Shown one piece after another: positions 35,602 to 43,668 of a stretch of 64,000 nucleotides of DNA. The DNA lies in contig JAIPBH010000003.1 in the NCBI GenBank assembly GCA_021739635.1, forward strand, positions 62,001 to 126,000. The letters run 5' to 3'. A program made the position numbers and the translations under genes. This stretch comes from Flavobacteriaceae bacterium. GTDB taxonomy: Bacteria > Bacteroidota > Bacteroidia > Flavobacteriales > Flavobacteriaceae. Numbering within the stretch: position 1 is the first letter of the stretch; the number at the start of each line of letters is the position of its first letter. The notes beneath the pieces were generated by a model. It searched no databases. It was not told the origin of the DNA and saw only the letters and a program-made list of their open reading frames with translations.

Positions 35602-36777
35602 TTACATATTAACCCTTACCTGTCCACTCATTAATTTTGGTAATAAAGTATCTCGTGTTTTCGTAAGGGATTGAATTTGTTTTTTATTTTCTAATAATTT
35701 ATTGTAAAGCTTAGAAGCTATATTTTCAAAATTATCTAAAATCACTTGCGAAGGTATAATCATACCCATGTTTCTAAAATCAGTTTTATTAAATTTTGGC
35801 TGTGCACTTCCACCTGTAATAGAACCAATCAAATGTTGACCAATACGAGAATTAAAAAGCGTATAGAAGTAAAATTGATATTTACTTTTTAGCATAATTA
35901 CATTGTTACCCAAAGTCATTGGCATATCAAAATAAGGACAAAAATGAACACTACCTACATCACCAACATTTGATATAATTATTTCACCACCAAAAAGTTT
36001 TGTTTTAGATAAGAATTCGTACGCTCTTTTATCTACATATGTTTTTTGCATAAAATCAGATTTTAAATCTGTATTTCTCATAAACAAAGCATATTCTGGG
36101 TAATCATAAAGAGTTACATTTTCTTTTAAACTCGCAAAACTTCCATTTGCAACAAAATCAGCAATTACAGCTTTAAAATCCCCTAACTTCCCAACTCTCC
36201 AACCCTCAGGTAAATCATCACCAAGTTGGTATTTACCAAACCATTCTTTAAAAATAGTTTGTGCTATGGTTTCTAATGTGGTGTTTTGTTGTTGGAGTAA
36301 CTCTATTTTATCATCAAAAGCTGTTAAAACATTAGCTATGGATTTTTGTTCGTTTGTACTTCTTGGTATAATGACAGGGATTTTATTTAATTCCTTTCCA
36401 CTTATCGAACTAAAAATAGTGCCGGAAGTATAATCTTGTAGTTTTCTTTCTAAAAACAATAGTAAAAAGTAAAGAAAATCTTGATTACCATTCTTCATTA
36501 TCAAACCAGCATTACCTCTACCTATGCAGCATTTTTGTTTTGTAAAATTAATTCTACCTACAGGTGCCCTAACGCTAAATAATATTGTATTATCTTCTAC
36601 TACTTTTGTGTTTTTAGATGTATAATTTTTAATACTTACATATTTATCATTAAACTCTGTAACACCTTGATAAAAGGGCAAACCAATACCGTCTAAATTA
36701 TAAAATTCACTTTTAGGAGATTGCCCCATTATAATATTCGCAATATCTCCCAATGTTGATTCTTGCCAATCGTTCAT
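35602..36777 (-). CDS. hsdS: Type I restriction specificity subunit S
   Basis: 391 aa with two target-recognition domains, each followed by a conserved helical spacer. TRD1 starts WQESTLGDIANIIMGQSPKS, with spacer IPRSTNEQKSIANVLTAFDD. TRD2 starts WRVGKLGDF, with the C-terminal coiled coil SKLYNKLLENKKQIQSL and the typical ending LLPKLMSGQVRV. Its start overlaps the hsdM stop by 4 bases. The recognition sequence cannot be read from the protein. No second partial hsdS or inverted repeat suggesting shuffling was seen. Confidence 0.95.
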   Translation of the reverse strand: MNDWQESTLGDIANIIMGQSPKSEFYNLDGIGLPFYQGVTEFNDKYVSIKNYTSKNTKVVEDNTILFSVRAPVGRINFTKQKCCIGRGNAGLIMKNGNQDFLYFLLLFLERKLQDYTSGTIFSSISGKELNKIPVIIPRSTNEQKSIANVLTAFDDKIELLQQQNTTLETIAQTIFKEWFGKYQLGDDLPEGWRVGKLGDFKAVIADFVANGSFASLKENVTLYDYPEYALFMRNTDLKSDFMQKTYVDKRAYEFLSKTKLFGGEIIISNVGDVGSVHFCPYFDMPMTLGNNVIMLKSKYQFYFYTLFNSRIGQHLIGSITGGSAQPKFNKTDFRNMGMIIPSQVILDNFENIASKLYNKLLENKKQIQSLTKTRDTLLPKLMSGQVRVNM

Positions 36778-38285
36778 AATTGTAAACCAATATTAACAAG
36801 TTGCTGTTTAATTTCTTCATTCAAGGCTTCTTCTTTAGCCATTTGTTCTTTTAAAGCTGTGGTTAAATCTGCCATTTTATCTTCAAAAGGAATACCATCA
36901 TCTTCTTCATCAGGAATACCTACATAACGCCCAGGTGTTAATACGTGATTATGTTTTATAACTTCATCTGTTTTAGCAGATTTACAAAAACCTTTTACAT
37001 CTTGGTAGTTTTCACTTTTACGCCAATTATGATAAGTGGTAGTAATTAAATCAATGTCCTCATCTGCTAAATCACGATGTACACGGTCTTTCATGTAACC
37101 CATTTCGGAAGCATCAATAAACAGTATTTCTTTACTGTGATTCGCTTTTTCTCTTCTTAAAAACCAAATACATGCTGGTATGCCTGTATTATAAAACAAT
37201 TGTTTTGGTAAGGCTACAATACACTCTACCAAATCTTGTTCTACCAAATTTTTACGTATATCACCTTCACCAGAAGTATTGGAACTTAAAGATCCATTTG
37301 CTAAAACGGTTGCCATAACTCCTTTAGGTGCTAAATGGTACAGCATATGCATCATCCAACCATAATTAGCATTCCCACTAGGTGGTGTGCCATATTTCCA
37401 ACGTGCATCATCCTGTAAAATATCAATACCCCAATCGCTTTGGTTAAAAGGTGGATTGGCAAGAATAAAATCTGCTTTTAAATCTGGGTGTGCATCTTTT
37501 AAAAATGAGCCTTCGGTATTCCAAGCTACAAACTGCGAGTTAATGTTCCTTATGGCAAGATTCATTTTAGACAGCTTCCAAGTGGTTTGATTGCTTTCCT
37601 GCCCATAAACGGTGATATCTGAAATGTTACCCTGATGTTCCGTTACAAATTTCTCACTCATGACAAACATTCCTCCAGAACCACAAGCAGGATCGTACAC
37701 TCTGCCTTTGTAAGGTTCAATCATTTCTACCATTAATTTTACAATGGCTTTAGGTGTGTAGAACTGTCCTCCTTTTTTACCTTCAGCATTTGCAAATTCG
37801 CCTAAAAAGTATTCATAAACTCTACCAAACAGATCCTTAGATTTTTCATTTTCAGCTTGAAGTTCTGTATTTGAAATTAAATCAATTAACTGTCCCAGGG
37901 AAGCCTTATCAAGATTAGCTTTTCCATACACCTTAGGCAATACGTTTTTAAGTTCTTTGTTTTCGCTTTCTATAGCTTCCATAGCTTCATCTATGGTTTG
38001 TCCTATAGTAGGTAGCTTTGCATTGTTATGAATATGTGACCATCGTGCTGTTTGAGGTACAAAAAATACATTTTCTGCTAGATATTCATCTCTATCCTCT
38101 GGATCTGAATATTGGTCAGCTTCCAGTTTATGGTAAAGCTCATTAAACGTTTCAGAAATGTATTTTATAAACACTAAGCCTAATACAACATATTTATATT
38201 CTGCTGCATCTATGTTTTTACGCAGTTTGTCTGCTGCTTTAAAAAGTTGTTGCTCGAAAGTTGCTCCGTTGGTTTGTTTTGCCAT
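36774..38285 (-). CDS. hsdM: Type I DNA methyltransferase subunit M
   Basis: 503 aa. An N-terminal helical HsdM domain (about 10-145) precedes the adenine N6-methyltransferase core, with SAM motif DPACGSGG at 198-205, the catalytic NPPF at 277-280, and the QFYTPKAIVKLM approach segment. It modifies the adenine of the HsdS target and forms M2S and R2M2S complexes. It is first gene of the five-gene hsd operon. The 281 bases upstream, to the nucleotidyltransferase gene, presumably hold the promoter, although no TAnnTTTG match was found. Confidence 0.97.
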   Translation of the reverse strand: MAKQTNGATFEQQLFKAADKLRKNIDAAEYKYVVLGLVFIKYISETFNELYHKLEADQYSDPEDRDEYLAENVFFVPQTARWSHIHNNAKLPTIGQTIDEAMEAIESENKELKNVLPKVYGKANLDKASLGQLIDLISNTELQAENEKSKDLFGRVYEYFLGEFANAEGKKGGQFYTPKAIVKLMVEMIEPYKGRVYDPACGSGGMFVMSEKFVTEHQGNISDITVYGQESNQTTWKLSKMNLAIRNINSQFVAWNTEGSFLKDAHPDLKADFILANPPFNQSDWGIDILQDDARWKYGTPPSGNANYGWMMHMLYHLAPKGVMATVLANGSLSSNTSGEGDIRKNLVEQDLVECIVALPKQLFYNTGIPACIWFLRREKANHSKEILFIDASEMGYMKDRVHRDLADEDIDLITTTYHNWRKSENYQDVKGFCKSAKTDEVIKHNHVLTPGRYVGIPDEEDDGIPFEDKMADLTTALKEQMAKEEALNEEIKQQLVNIGLQL

Positions 38286-38566
38286 TAAAGATTTTATGTT
38301 TTTTTAAATTATGAATTGTGAAAATAAGAAATTACTAGTATTATGAATATGATTTATGTTTGATTTTAAAAATAATACTTTCTGAGCGAAACTTTTACGG
38401 TTTTCCTTACTAATTGGCAAGCACACTATTATTTAAATGGAATATGTTTTTATTCTTTATAAAGGAACATCTAAATTATCGATAAGGATTAAAGAAGTTC
38501 CTTTAGAAGAACAAACAGTAAATTGTCACATAACATTAATGTTTAAAGTTATGTTGTCAGGAAGTA

Positions 38567-39055
38567 TCAAATATTACGTTTCTCAGGCTCAACGTAGTTT
38601 ACACATATTAGTTTAAATAAATCTTCTTCTTCAGGAACAGCAATTCGCTTTCCATTAGAACAGAGATATCCTTCTACGCTCCTATATCCCTCTCTTACCC
38701 ATGCATTACCTAAAACTTGATGTGAGTAATCAGCACTTCCTGTTCTCATGGCATATATTAAGCCCCAATTTTCTTTATCAGCAAAGAACAAATCTAATGC
38801 TATACCCTCTGGTAAGATACGCTGTGTGTATTTACAGGGTAATTCTCCTCTTACTTTTGGCCATTCCTTCACAACTGTTGCAATACCACTCTCAAAAAGC
38901 CCAATATCATATGGTTTAGGTATTACCACTATTTCAATGTCTTTTACAAAAGGTTTTTTACGTCTAATGCTTCCAGCTATTTCTATACGCTCACAATGAG
39001 GTGCAAGTAGTGCTTTTGTTTTTTCTGCTATTTCTAATGCTTTAATATATTCCAT
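38567..39055 (-). CDS. Minimal DNA polymerase beta-like nucleotidyltransferase
   Basis: 162 aa from ATG at 39055. A pol-beta superfamily palm is visible: GSIRRKKPFVKDIEIVV, matching the GSxRR...xDxD pattern with the acidic pair at about Asp39 and Glu41, and the third acidic position in ALDLFFAD. A thumb-like tail follows (RTGSADYSHQVLGNAWVREG and an acidic EEEDLFKLICVNYVEPEKR end), as in the C-terminal part of PolX. It lacks the 8-kDa and PHP domains. Whether it polymerises, transfers single nucleotides or is a toxin-type enzyme is open. It lies between the replication and restriction modules. Confidence 0.75.
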   Translation of the reverse strand: MEYIKALEIAEKTKALLAPHCERIEIAGSIRRKKPFVKDIEIVVIPKPYDIGLFESGIATVVKEWPKVRGELPCKYTQRILPEGIALDLFFADKENWGLIYAMRTGSADYSHQVLGNAWVREGYRSVEGYLCSNGKRIAVPEEEDLFKLICVNYVEPEKRNI

Positions 39056-39129
39056 TTTTTAAATTTTTATATGAAGATTCAATTCTCGAATATGTATTTG
39101 TATTGTTGAATAAAAGTTTTATTTAAAGG

Positions 39130-39183
39130 GTAACTTTAGTAACTGTAGTAACTAATCGTGTTATTTTAGTTACAACAGTTACT
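39130..39183. repeat. Iteron-like cluster of GTAACT repeats
   Basis: GTAACT occurs at 39130, 39139 and 39148, exactly 9 bp apart. Its complement AGTTAC occurs at 39168 and 39177, also 9 bp apart. Together 39138-39153 and 39168-39183 form a 16-bp inverted repeat with one mismatch and a 14-base spacer. It lies in the gap just downstream of the primase-helicase gene, with no T tract, so it looks more like a protein-binding or origin site than a terminator. Confidence 0.65.
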
Positions 39184-39201
39184 GCTTATAAATATCTTTT
39201 T

Positions 39202-40995
39202 TTAAGATGGTTGTTCTTTGGATAGGTAAGCTGCTAGTTTGTTGCCTCCAACACGTTCAACCATAACACTGATGTTTCTTAGTCTTTTAGTAAAATTAAC
39301 TTTGCTAACAGGTTTGAAACCATCTTCTGAACAATATTGTCTATAGCCTTGGTATAACTCTTTGATTAATGTATAATTATTTGGTGTAACAACATAGTCA
39401 TTTTCATCTACAAACATTTTAACACTATCCGATTGTCTTTTATAATCTGCAACAGCTTCTTCTGCTGCACTACATTTAGAAAACCCTTTTTGCTCTAATA
39501 GCCTATTTAACCCCTCTAAAACCCAATTAAAAACACCTGATAATTCATTTTCTATAATTTTGTTATGTAGGTTTTTATCTTGTTTTTCTGGTGGAATTAC
39601 AACATCAAAAGGAATAATTAAAAAGCGTCTGAAATATGCGTTTGTTTGTTCTACCTCTTTTGGTAATTCGTTACAATTAAATATGAGTTTAGCATATTGT
39701 CTTAAAGTAAAGGGTTGACCGTAAGGTAAACGGGCTTCTACAGGTTCTCCAGATACCAATTGTTTAAAAAATGAACTTTCTAGTTTGCCATTAATTTCAC
39801 TCGCATAATTCACTAATTTATTAGCTAATTTTGCTCTGAAATATCCGTTTTCATTAGTTAGGCTTTGTAAAGAAAAATTACTAATATTCTGATCGCCCAA
39901 TAAAGCACTTACAATTTCGAAAAAAACAGATTTACCATTGGCACCACTGCCATAAAGAATTAATGCTTTTTCTTCTTTTAATTTGTTGCTATTATTCTTT
40001 ATGAATAGAAAGCCTAAAAATTCTGCCAATACATTTTGGCGTTCTTTATCTGGAAGCACTTCTTTTAAATACTTTTTAAACATTGGTGCTTCAGCTTTAG
40101 GAATATATTCAAATGGTAATTGGTATGTTATAAAATCTTTTGGATTATAAGGTCTTAATTGCGTGCCTTTAGTATTAATTTCAAATGTTCCATTTTTTAA
40201 ATTAATTAAAACATTTTCTATACATGGTGGTGCAGGCTCTAGATAAGCTGTAGCTAAAAATTGTTCAAAAAGTTCTTTTCTGAATTTATGATGTTTTGCA
40301 TCAAATATAGGCACACCCATAATTCCTGATGCCTGACCTAAAAACTTTTTAAAGACTTCTTTATCTATTTCAAACCAAAAAGCACCATTGTACAAATAAA
40401 TAAAACTATGATTTTTACATAAGTCCCAATTATTATTTTTAGCAATTATTAAGACATTATCAATTGAGATAACTATAAAGTGTTTGTTTGAAATTCTAAA
40501 ATTATCGTGAGCACCAGGGTTTGCTATTTTTTCAAAATCTATAGGACTAAATTGTTTTAATAATTTTGATAAAATACTGCTGTTTTCAATGATTGAAGTT
40601 TCAAAACTCTCGAATACTGGCATAAGCTTTTCAGTCTTTTCTTCAACTTTTAAAACGTTTTTTTTAGGTCCTATGCTTGGTTTGATACCATATTGTTCTG
40701 CTGTTTTATAAAATGTAGATATATTAATACCAGTACTACTTTTATCTGACAGACACTTATCGTATTGGGCATCGCACGTATTTTTACTGTATTGCTTATT
40801 GCATTTGCTTATTTGATGATAGTATTCTCTGCCTGCTTCACCAAATTCTGTAGAAATGGCTATACCTAAATTTTCCCACGTTTTAAAATCTGTTGTGATA
40901 TCGGTGTTAGATTTTTCTATTTGAGCTATGTAATCTTCAAATTGATTACTAGTTGAAACTGAGTTGCTTTTCTTAGTGGTTTTATTTGTTTTCAT
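39202..40995 (-). CDS. P4-type primase-helicase (PriCT_2 + SF3 helicase)
   Basis: 597 aa. Residues about 20-105 resemble PriCT_2 (FKTWENLGIAIS, then ISTFYKTAEQYGI). Residues about 190-330 are a D5_N-like region with FLGFLFIKNN. The SF3 helicase P-loop is GSGANGKS at 349-356, followed by a Walker B/B' region and FNCNELP (sensor 1). A C-terminal winged-helix tail resembles phage/plasmid primases. No N-terminal catalytic primase domain is visible, so priming may come from elsewhere. It should replicate the excised element. It starts 3 bases after the HTH gene stop. Confidence 0.88.
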   Translation of the reverse strand: MKTNKTTKKSNSVSTSNQFEDYIAQIEKSNTDITTDFKTWENLGIAISTEFGEAGREYYHQISKCNKQYSKNTCDAQYDKCLSDKSSTGINISTFYKTAEQYGIKPSIGPKKNVLKVEEKTEKLMPVFESFETSIIENSSILSKLLKQFSPIDFEKIANPGAHDNFRISNKHFIVISIDNVLIIAKNNNWDLCKNHSFIYLYNGAFWFEIDKEVFKKFLGQASGIMGVPIFDAKHHKFRKELFEQFLATAYLEPAPPCIENVLINLKNGTFEINTKGTQLRPYNPKDFITYQLPFEYIPKAEAPMFKKYLKEVLPDKERQNVLAEFLGFLFIKNNSNKLKEEKALILYGSGANGKSVFFEIVSALLGDQNISNFSLQSLTNENGYFRAKLANKLVNYASEINGKLESSFFKQLVSGEPVEARLPYGQPFTLRQYAKLIFNCNELPKEVEQTNAYFRRFLIIPFDVVIPPEKQDKNLHNKIIENELSGVFNWVLEGLNRLLEQKGFSKCSAAEEAVADYKRQSDSVKMFVDENDYVVTPNNYTLIKELYQGYRQYCSEDGFKPVSKVNFTKRLRNISVMVERVGGNKLAAYLSKEQPS

Positions 40996-40998
40996 GTC

Positions 40999-41286
40999 TT
41001 ACTTTTTTAAAAGAGTTAAACATTCTAACAGCTCACTGCGTTTGTAATATCGACGTGCACCAATACCATAGGCTTTAACCTTGCCCTTGTTGGTATAAGA
41101 CCACAAAGTCGAACTATCAATTTTAAGAAACTGACAAGTTTCCTCTCTAGTTAGTAGTTCTTCATTGTAGTTTTTAGTTTCAAGCTCCTTGTGAAGCTCT
41201 GAAATTCCCTTTTTAATGGATGTGCCAATTAATTGTTGAAGTTGCTCAATTGTTAGGCTTTCTAATAAGATTGCATTTGTTTTCAT
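40999..41286 (-). CDS. Excisionase-like helix-turn-helix protein
   Basis: 95 aa. The C-terminal 50 residues are a MerR/Xis-type winged HTH (LTREETCQFLKIDSSTLWSY, then a YGIGARRYYKRSELLECL wing and helix). The N-terminal 40 residues are a helical, coiled-coil-like segment. Proteins of this type act as recombination directionality factors or regulators in Bacteroidota elements. It lies directly upstream of the primase-helicase gene and just downstream of a cluster of AAGTGTA repeats that it might bind. Confidence 0.8.
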   Translation of the reverse strand: MKTNAILLESLTIEQLQQLIGTSIKKGISELHKELETKNYNEELLTREETCQFLKIDSSTLWSYTNKGKVKAYGIGARRYYKRSELLECLTLLKK

Positions 41287-41322
41287 TTTGAATTGTTTTG
41301 AAAATTAAAATGCAAGTATGAG

Positions 41323-41378
41323 AAGTGTATGTGGTGACCAAAAGTGTAAACGAAAGTGTATAAAGTGTATTTGGTGTA
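41323..41378. repeat. Cluster of AAGTGTA direct repeats upstream of the HTH gene
   Basis: AAGTGTA occurs at 41323, 41342, 41354 and 41363, with a variant TGGTGTA at 41372. The starts are 19, 12, 9 and 9 bases apart. The cluster fills most of the 96-base gap between the HTH gene and the 296-aa gene and is a candidate binding site for the HTH or replication protein. Confidence 0.6.
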
Positions 41379-41382
41379 TGTC

Positions 41383-42273
41383 TTATTTGTCAGGATTTGT
41401 AGTGAAATATTTATAAAATCGTGAGGTTTTAAAATTGGTAGGATCTATTTCTTCTTCACTAAATAGATTTATATTCTCCTTAGCAAAACGAAAATATTCA
41501 ACACTTAATTTTTCCATTTTAAGATTCATGTAAATTTCCTTTAATGCCCAACCAACTTTTTTCTTATTAACTCGTTTAAACCGAATTTTATGCTCTAGTT
41601 CCGGGAACTCCCCAGTTTTGAAATAAGAAAATAAAGCATCCACCAATATTTTATAATTTTTTGTATCAATGTAATCAACAATATCTACTAAACAATTTTC
41701 AATTGTAGCCAATGTAATTTTATCATCATCGTCATCTAGTTCAACAACTTCTTTTTTTTCAGGCTTTTTCTTAGATTCAACCTTAGCATCTATTGTGTCC
41801 TCAGGAACTTCAGACTTCTTTTTTGTTGATAAAAATGGAAATTCACCAATTAAATCTACTGGTTTATAATGCTTATTTGAGTATTTACAAAGCCTATATT
41901 CTTTAATAAGAAATTGAAGAATTTGTTCCGAACTTGTTATATAATTTGTAAGCTTTTCTATGTCAATAATCACAAGAGTACGCTCAGTATTTGAAGACTC
42001 GTTACTCTTTATTTCCTGAGAAATAATAGCGTTATAAGCCGAAACATTTAATTTTTTTAAATTTCCTAATAACTTATTTTTAATGGAAGTTCCTTTTATA
42101 TCTTCTTCATTATAAGCTGTTTTAATTTTATTTAAAATAGTAGCATAAGCATTATAACATTGAATTTCTTTATCTAAAAAAGAAGTTGGTGTATTGTCTT
42201 TGTAATCATTTTTATAAACGTACAATTTTGTTTCATAACTATCTTTATACTCCTGTAATGTACAACTTAACAT
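41383..42273 (-). CDS. Uncharacterised island protein next to the integrase
   Basis: 296 aa; function not recognised with confidence. A helical N-terminal half (about 1-150) is followed by a Lys/Glu/Asp-rich linker with an acidic run at about 180-187. The C-terminal domain runs to FKTSRFYKYFTTNPDK and contains VGWALKEIYMNLKMEKLSVE. That C-terminal pattern reminds me of RteC-like regulators of Bacteroides conjugative transposons, but the match is only impressionistic. It lies 39 bases after the integrase stop and should be co-transcribed with it. Confidence 0.65.
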   Translation of the reverse strand: MLSCTLQEYKDSYETKLYVYKNDYKDNTPTSFLDKEIQCYNAYATILNKIKTAYNEEDIKGTSIKNKLLGNLKKLNVSAYNAIISQEIKSNESSNTERTLVIIDIEKLTNYITSSEQILQFLIKEYRLCKYSNKHYKPVDLIGEFPFLSTKKKSEVPEDTIDAKVESKKKPEKKEVVELDDDDDKITLATIENCLVDIVDYIDTKNYKILVDALFSYFKTGEFPELEHKIRFKRVNKKKVGWALKEIYMNLKMEKLSVEYFRFAKENINLFSEEEIDPTNFKTSRFYKYFTTNPDK

Positions 42274-42312
42274 AGATCTGAATTTAAAATAAAAGTAGCC
42301 AAAAAATATAAA

Positions 42313-43581
42313 TTAAAAGTAGTTAGTTAATTCCATAGCAATATCCTTATTGCTTTTACCAATATAGTTTAAGAACATTTCCTCTGTTTTATGTCCTGTT
42401 ATATAAATAAGAAAAGAGGTAGGCATTTTGCCATAAAAATTACTGGCGAACGAGCGTCGTCCAATATGTGAGCTGATAAGTTTCCATTTTTCAAACTCTT
42501 TTGTTACTTTTCGGAATATGCCGCTTTCTGGTTCTATTTCTAATTTTTTACTGCCAACAACTTTTTCGTTCAATTTAGCAATAGCTCCCACTTTTTTTAT
42601 GTAAACATTATATTTTTGATCTGAAATGCGTGGTGGGAACTCTCCACCTCTTTTGTCCAGAATATCAAGAACATCTTGTTTCAAAGGAATAGTCATAATT
42701 TTTCCGGTCTTTTGCTGTGTAAATTCAATAAGCGTTACTAATTTGCCATCTTTGTTAGTTTCTTGGCGTAGCATCTTCTTATTAAAACGCATAAAGTCTG
42801 AGACGCGCTGGCCTGTAAAGCAGCTAATAACAAGCCAATCTCTAGCATTCTCTAACTGGTCTGTAAGCTTTTCTTTTTTGATGTGTTTTAATTTCTCAAT
42901 GTCCTCTAAAGTTAAATAGATGTTTTCTGTTTTAGTGTACTTGGTTTTCAATTTTTCTAATTGGTAACTAGTATCAATGCCATTGTATCTAGCATGGTTA
43001 CAAGCGGTTTTGATAGCTCGTATTGCTCTTGTAATCGTATTTGGAGCATAACCTTTACTAAAGCAGTAATCTTCAAATGATTTTTTAAAACTTAAGTCAA
43101 CATCCTTGAGAAGCAGTTTCTTTTTAGTGCTTGTTTCGTAACGTTCTAATAAACTATAGACTACGTTATATTTTTTAACGGTGGAGTGGGCTAAGTCGTT
43201 AGTTTTCTCTTTAATAAAATACTTAAAATATTTTAATAGTTCGTTAGGCAGAGCAGGAGTTTCTTTTGGTGGATTATGAAAGACATCTATTTGGGTTTTT
43301 AGCCAATCTTTATTGACATCTTCTGGATTAGCCTCTTTAAACTTACTTAGGATATGCGATTTTAGTTTATTTAAAGCGTCGTTAATCTCTCCTTGCCTGT
43401 CTATTATATCTATGTCTTTAGGATTCTTCTTCTTGTGTTCCTTTGTCCAATAGTGTTTTGAAACTTCTATGCCAGATTTGGTGCCTATAACATAATCTAT
43501 GTCATTGCTTCTATAGAGTAGCCTTAAAACAAGTTCAGCTGTGTCCTTTGTGGAGCGATATAGGTAGTTAATTGAAGCCAT
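42313..43581 (-). CDS. Tyrosine recombinase / site-specific integrase
   Basis: I choose ATG at 43581 (422 aa) because the family N-terminus (MASINYLYRSTKDTAELVLR) begins there and a promoter with -7 box at 43639-43646 lies upstream; the frame extends to 43641. An Arm-DNA-binding-like N-terminal region and SAM-like core-binding domain (about 105-215) precede the catalytic domain with Arg259, Lys291, His372, Arg375 (SHIGRRSF), His397 and nucleophile Tyr406 (NYIGKS). It should recombine the 3' end of the CAT tRNA with the element. It lies at the island end far from the tRNA, beside attR. Confidence 0.93.
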   Translation of the reverse strand: MASINYLYRSTKDTAELVLRLLYRSNDIDYVIGTKSGIEVSKHYWTKEHKKKNPKDIDIIDRQGEINDALNKLKSHILSKFKEANPEDVNKDWLKTQIDVFHNPPKETPALPNELLKYFKYFIKEKTNDLAHSTVKKYNVVYSLLERYETSTKKKLLLKDVDLSFKKSFEDYCFSKGYAPNTITRAIRAIKTACNHARYNGIDTSYQLEKLKTKYTKTENIYLTLEDIEKLKHIKKEKLTDQLENARDWLVISCFTGQRVSDFMRFNKKMLRQETNKDGKLVTLIEFTQQKTGKIMTIPLKQDVLDILDKRGGEFPPRISDQKYNVYIKKVGAIAKLNEKVVGSKKLEIEPESGIFRKVTKEFEKWKLISSHIGRRSFASNFYGKMPTSFLIYITGHKTEEMFLNYIGKSNKDIAMELTNYF

Positions 43582-43612
43582 AGAATCTAGTAATAGTACA
43601 AAATTAAAAAAA

Positions 43613-43631
43613 TTGTACGGTAATTGTACGG
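43613..43631 (+). repeat. Paired TTGTACGG repeat, right island end
   Basis: TTGTACGG at 43613-43620 and 43624-43631, 11 bp apart. Core, spacing and orientation match the left-end pair at 23592-23609. They overlap the predicted transcription start of the integrase gene, suggesting autoregulation as well as arm binding. Confidence 0.65.
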
Positions 43632-43638
43632 CTGTGTC

Positions 43639-43668
43639 CAAAATTATCGAAAATTATCCAAACACAAA
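43639..43668 (-). promoter_or_regulatory. Integrase promoter (-33 TTTG, -7 TAATTTTG)
   Basis: On the minus strand TTTG (43668-43665) and TAATTTTG (43646-43639) are 18 bases apart. The leader would be about 50 nt to the ATG at 43581 and contains the paired TTGTACGG repeats at its start. A 10-bp-spaced AAATTATC pair (43641 and 43651) overlaps the box. Confidence 0.55.

Noticed and set aside
35602-36777. Phase-variable, shuffling hsdS
   Set aside because: Only one complete hsdS is present and I see no second partial copy, inverted repeat or invertase near it.
38528-38554. ACATAAC/GTTATGT inverted pair upstream of hsdM
   Set aside because: Only 7 bp pair and no promoter elements or T tract support a function.
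43582-43641. Extended N-terminus of the integrase from 43641
   Set aside because: The extension covers the paired TTGTACGG sites and lies before the predicted transcription start; the family-like N-terminus begins at 43581.
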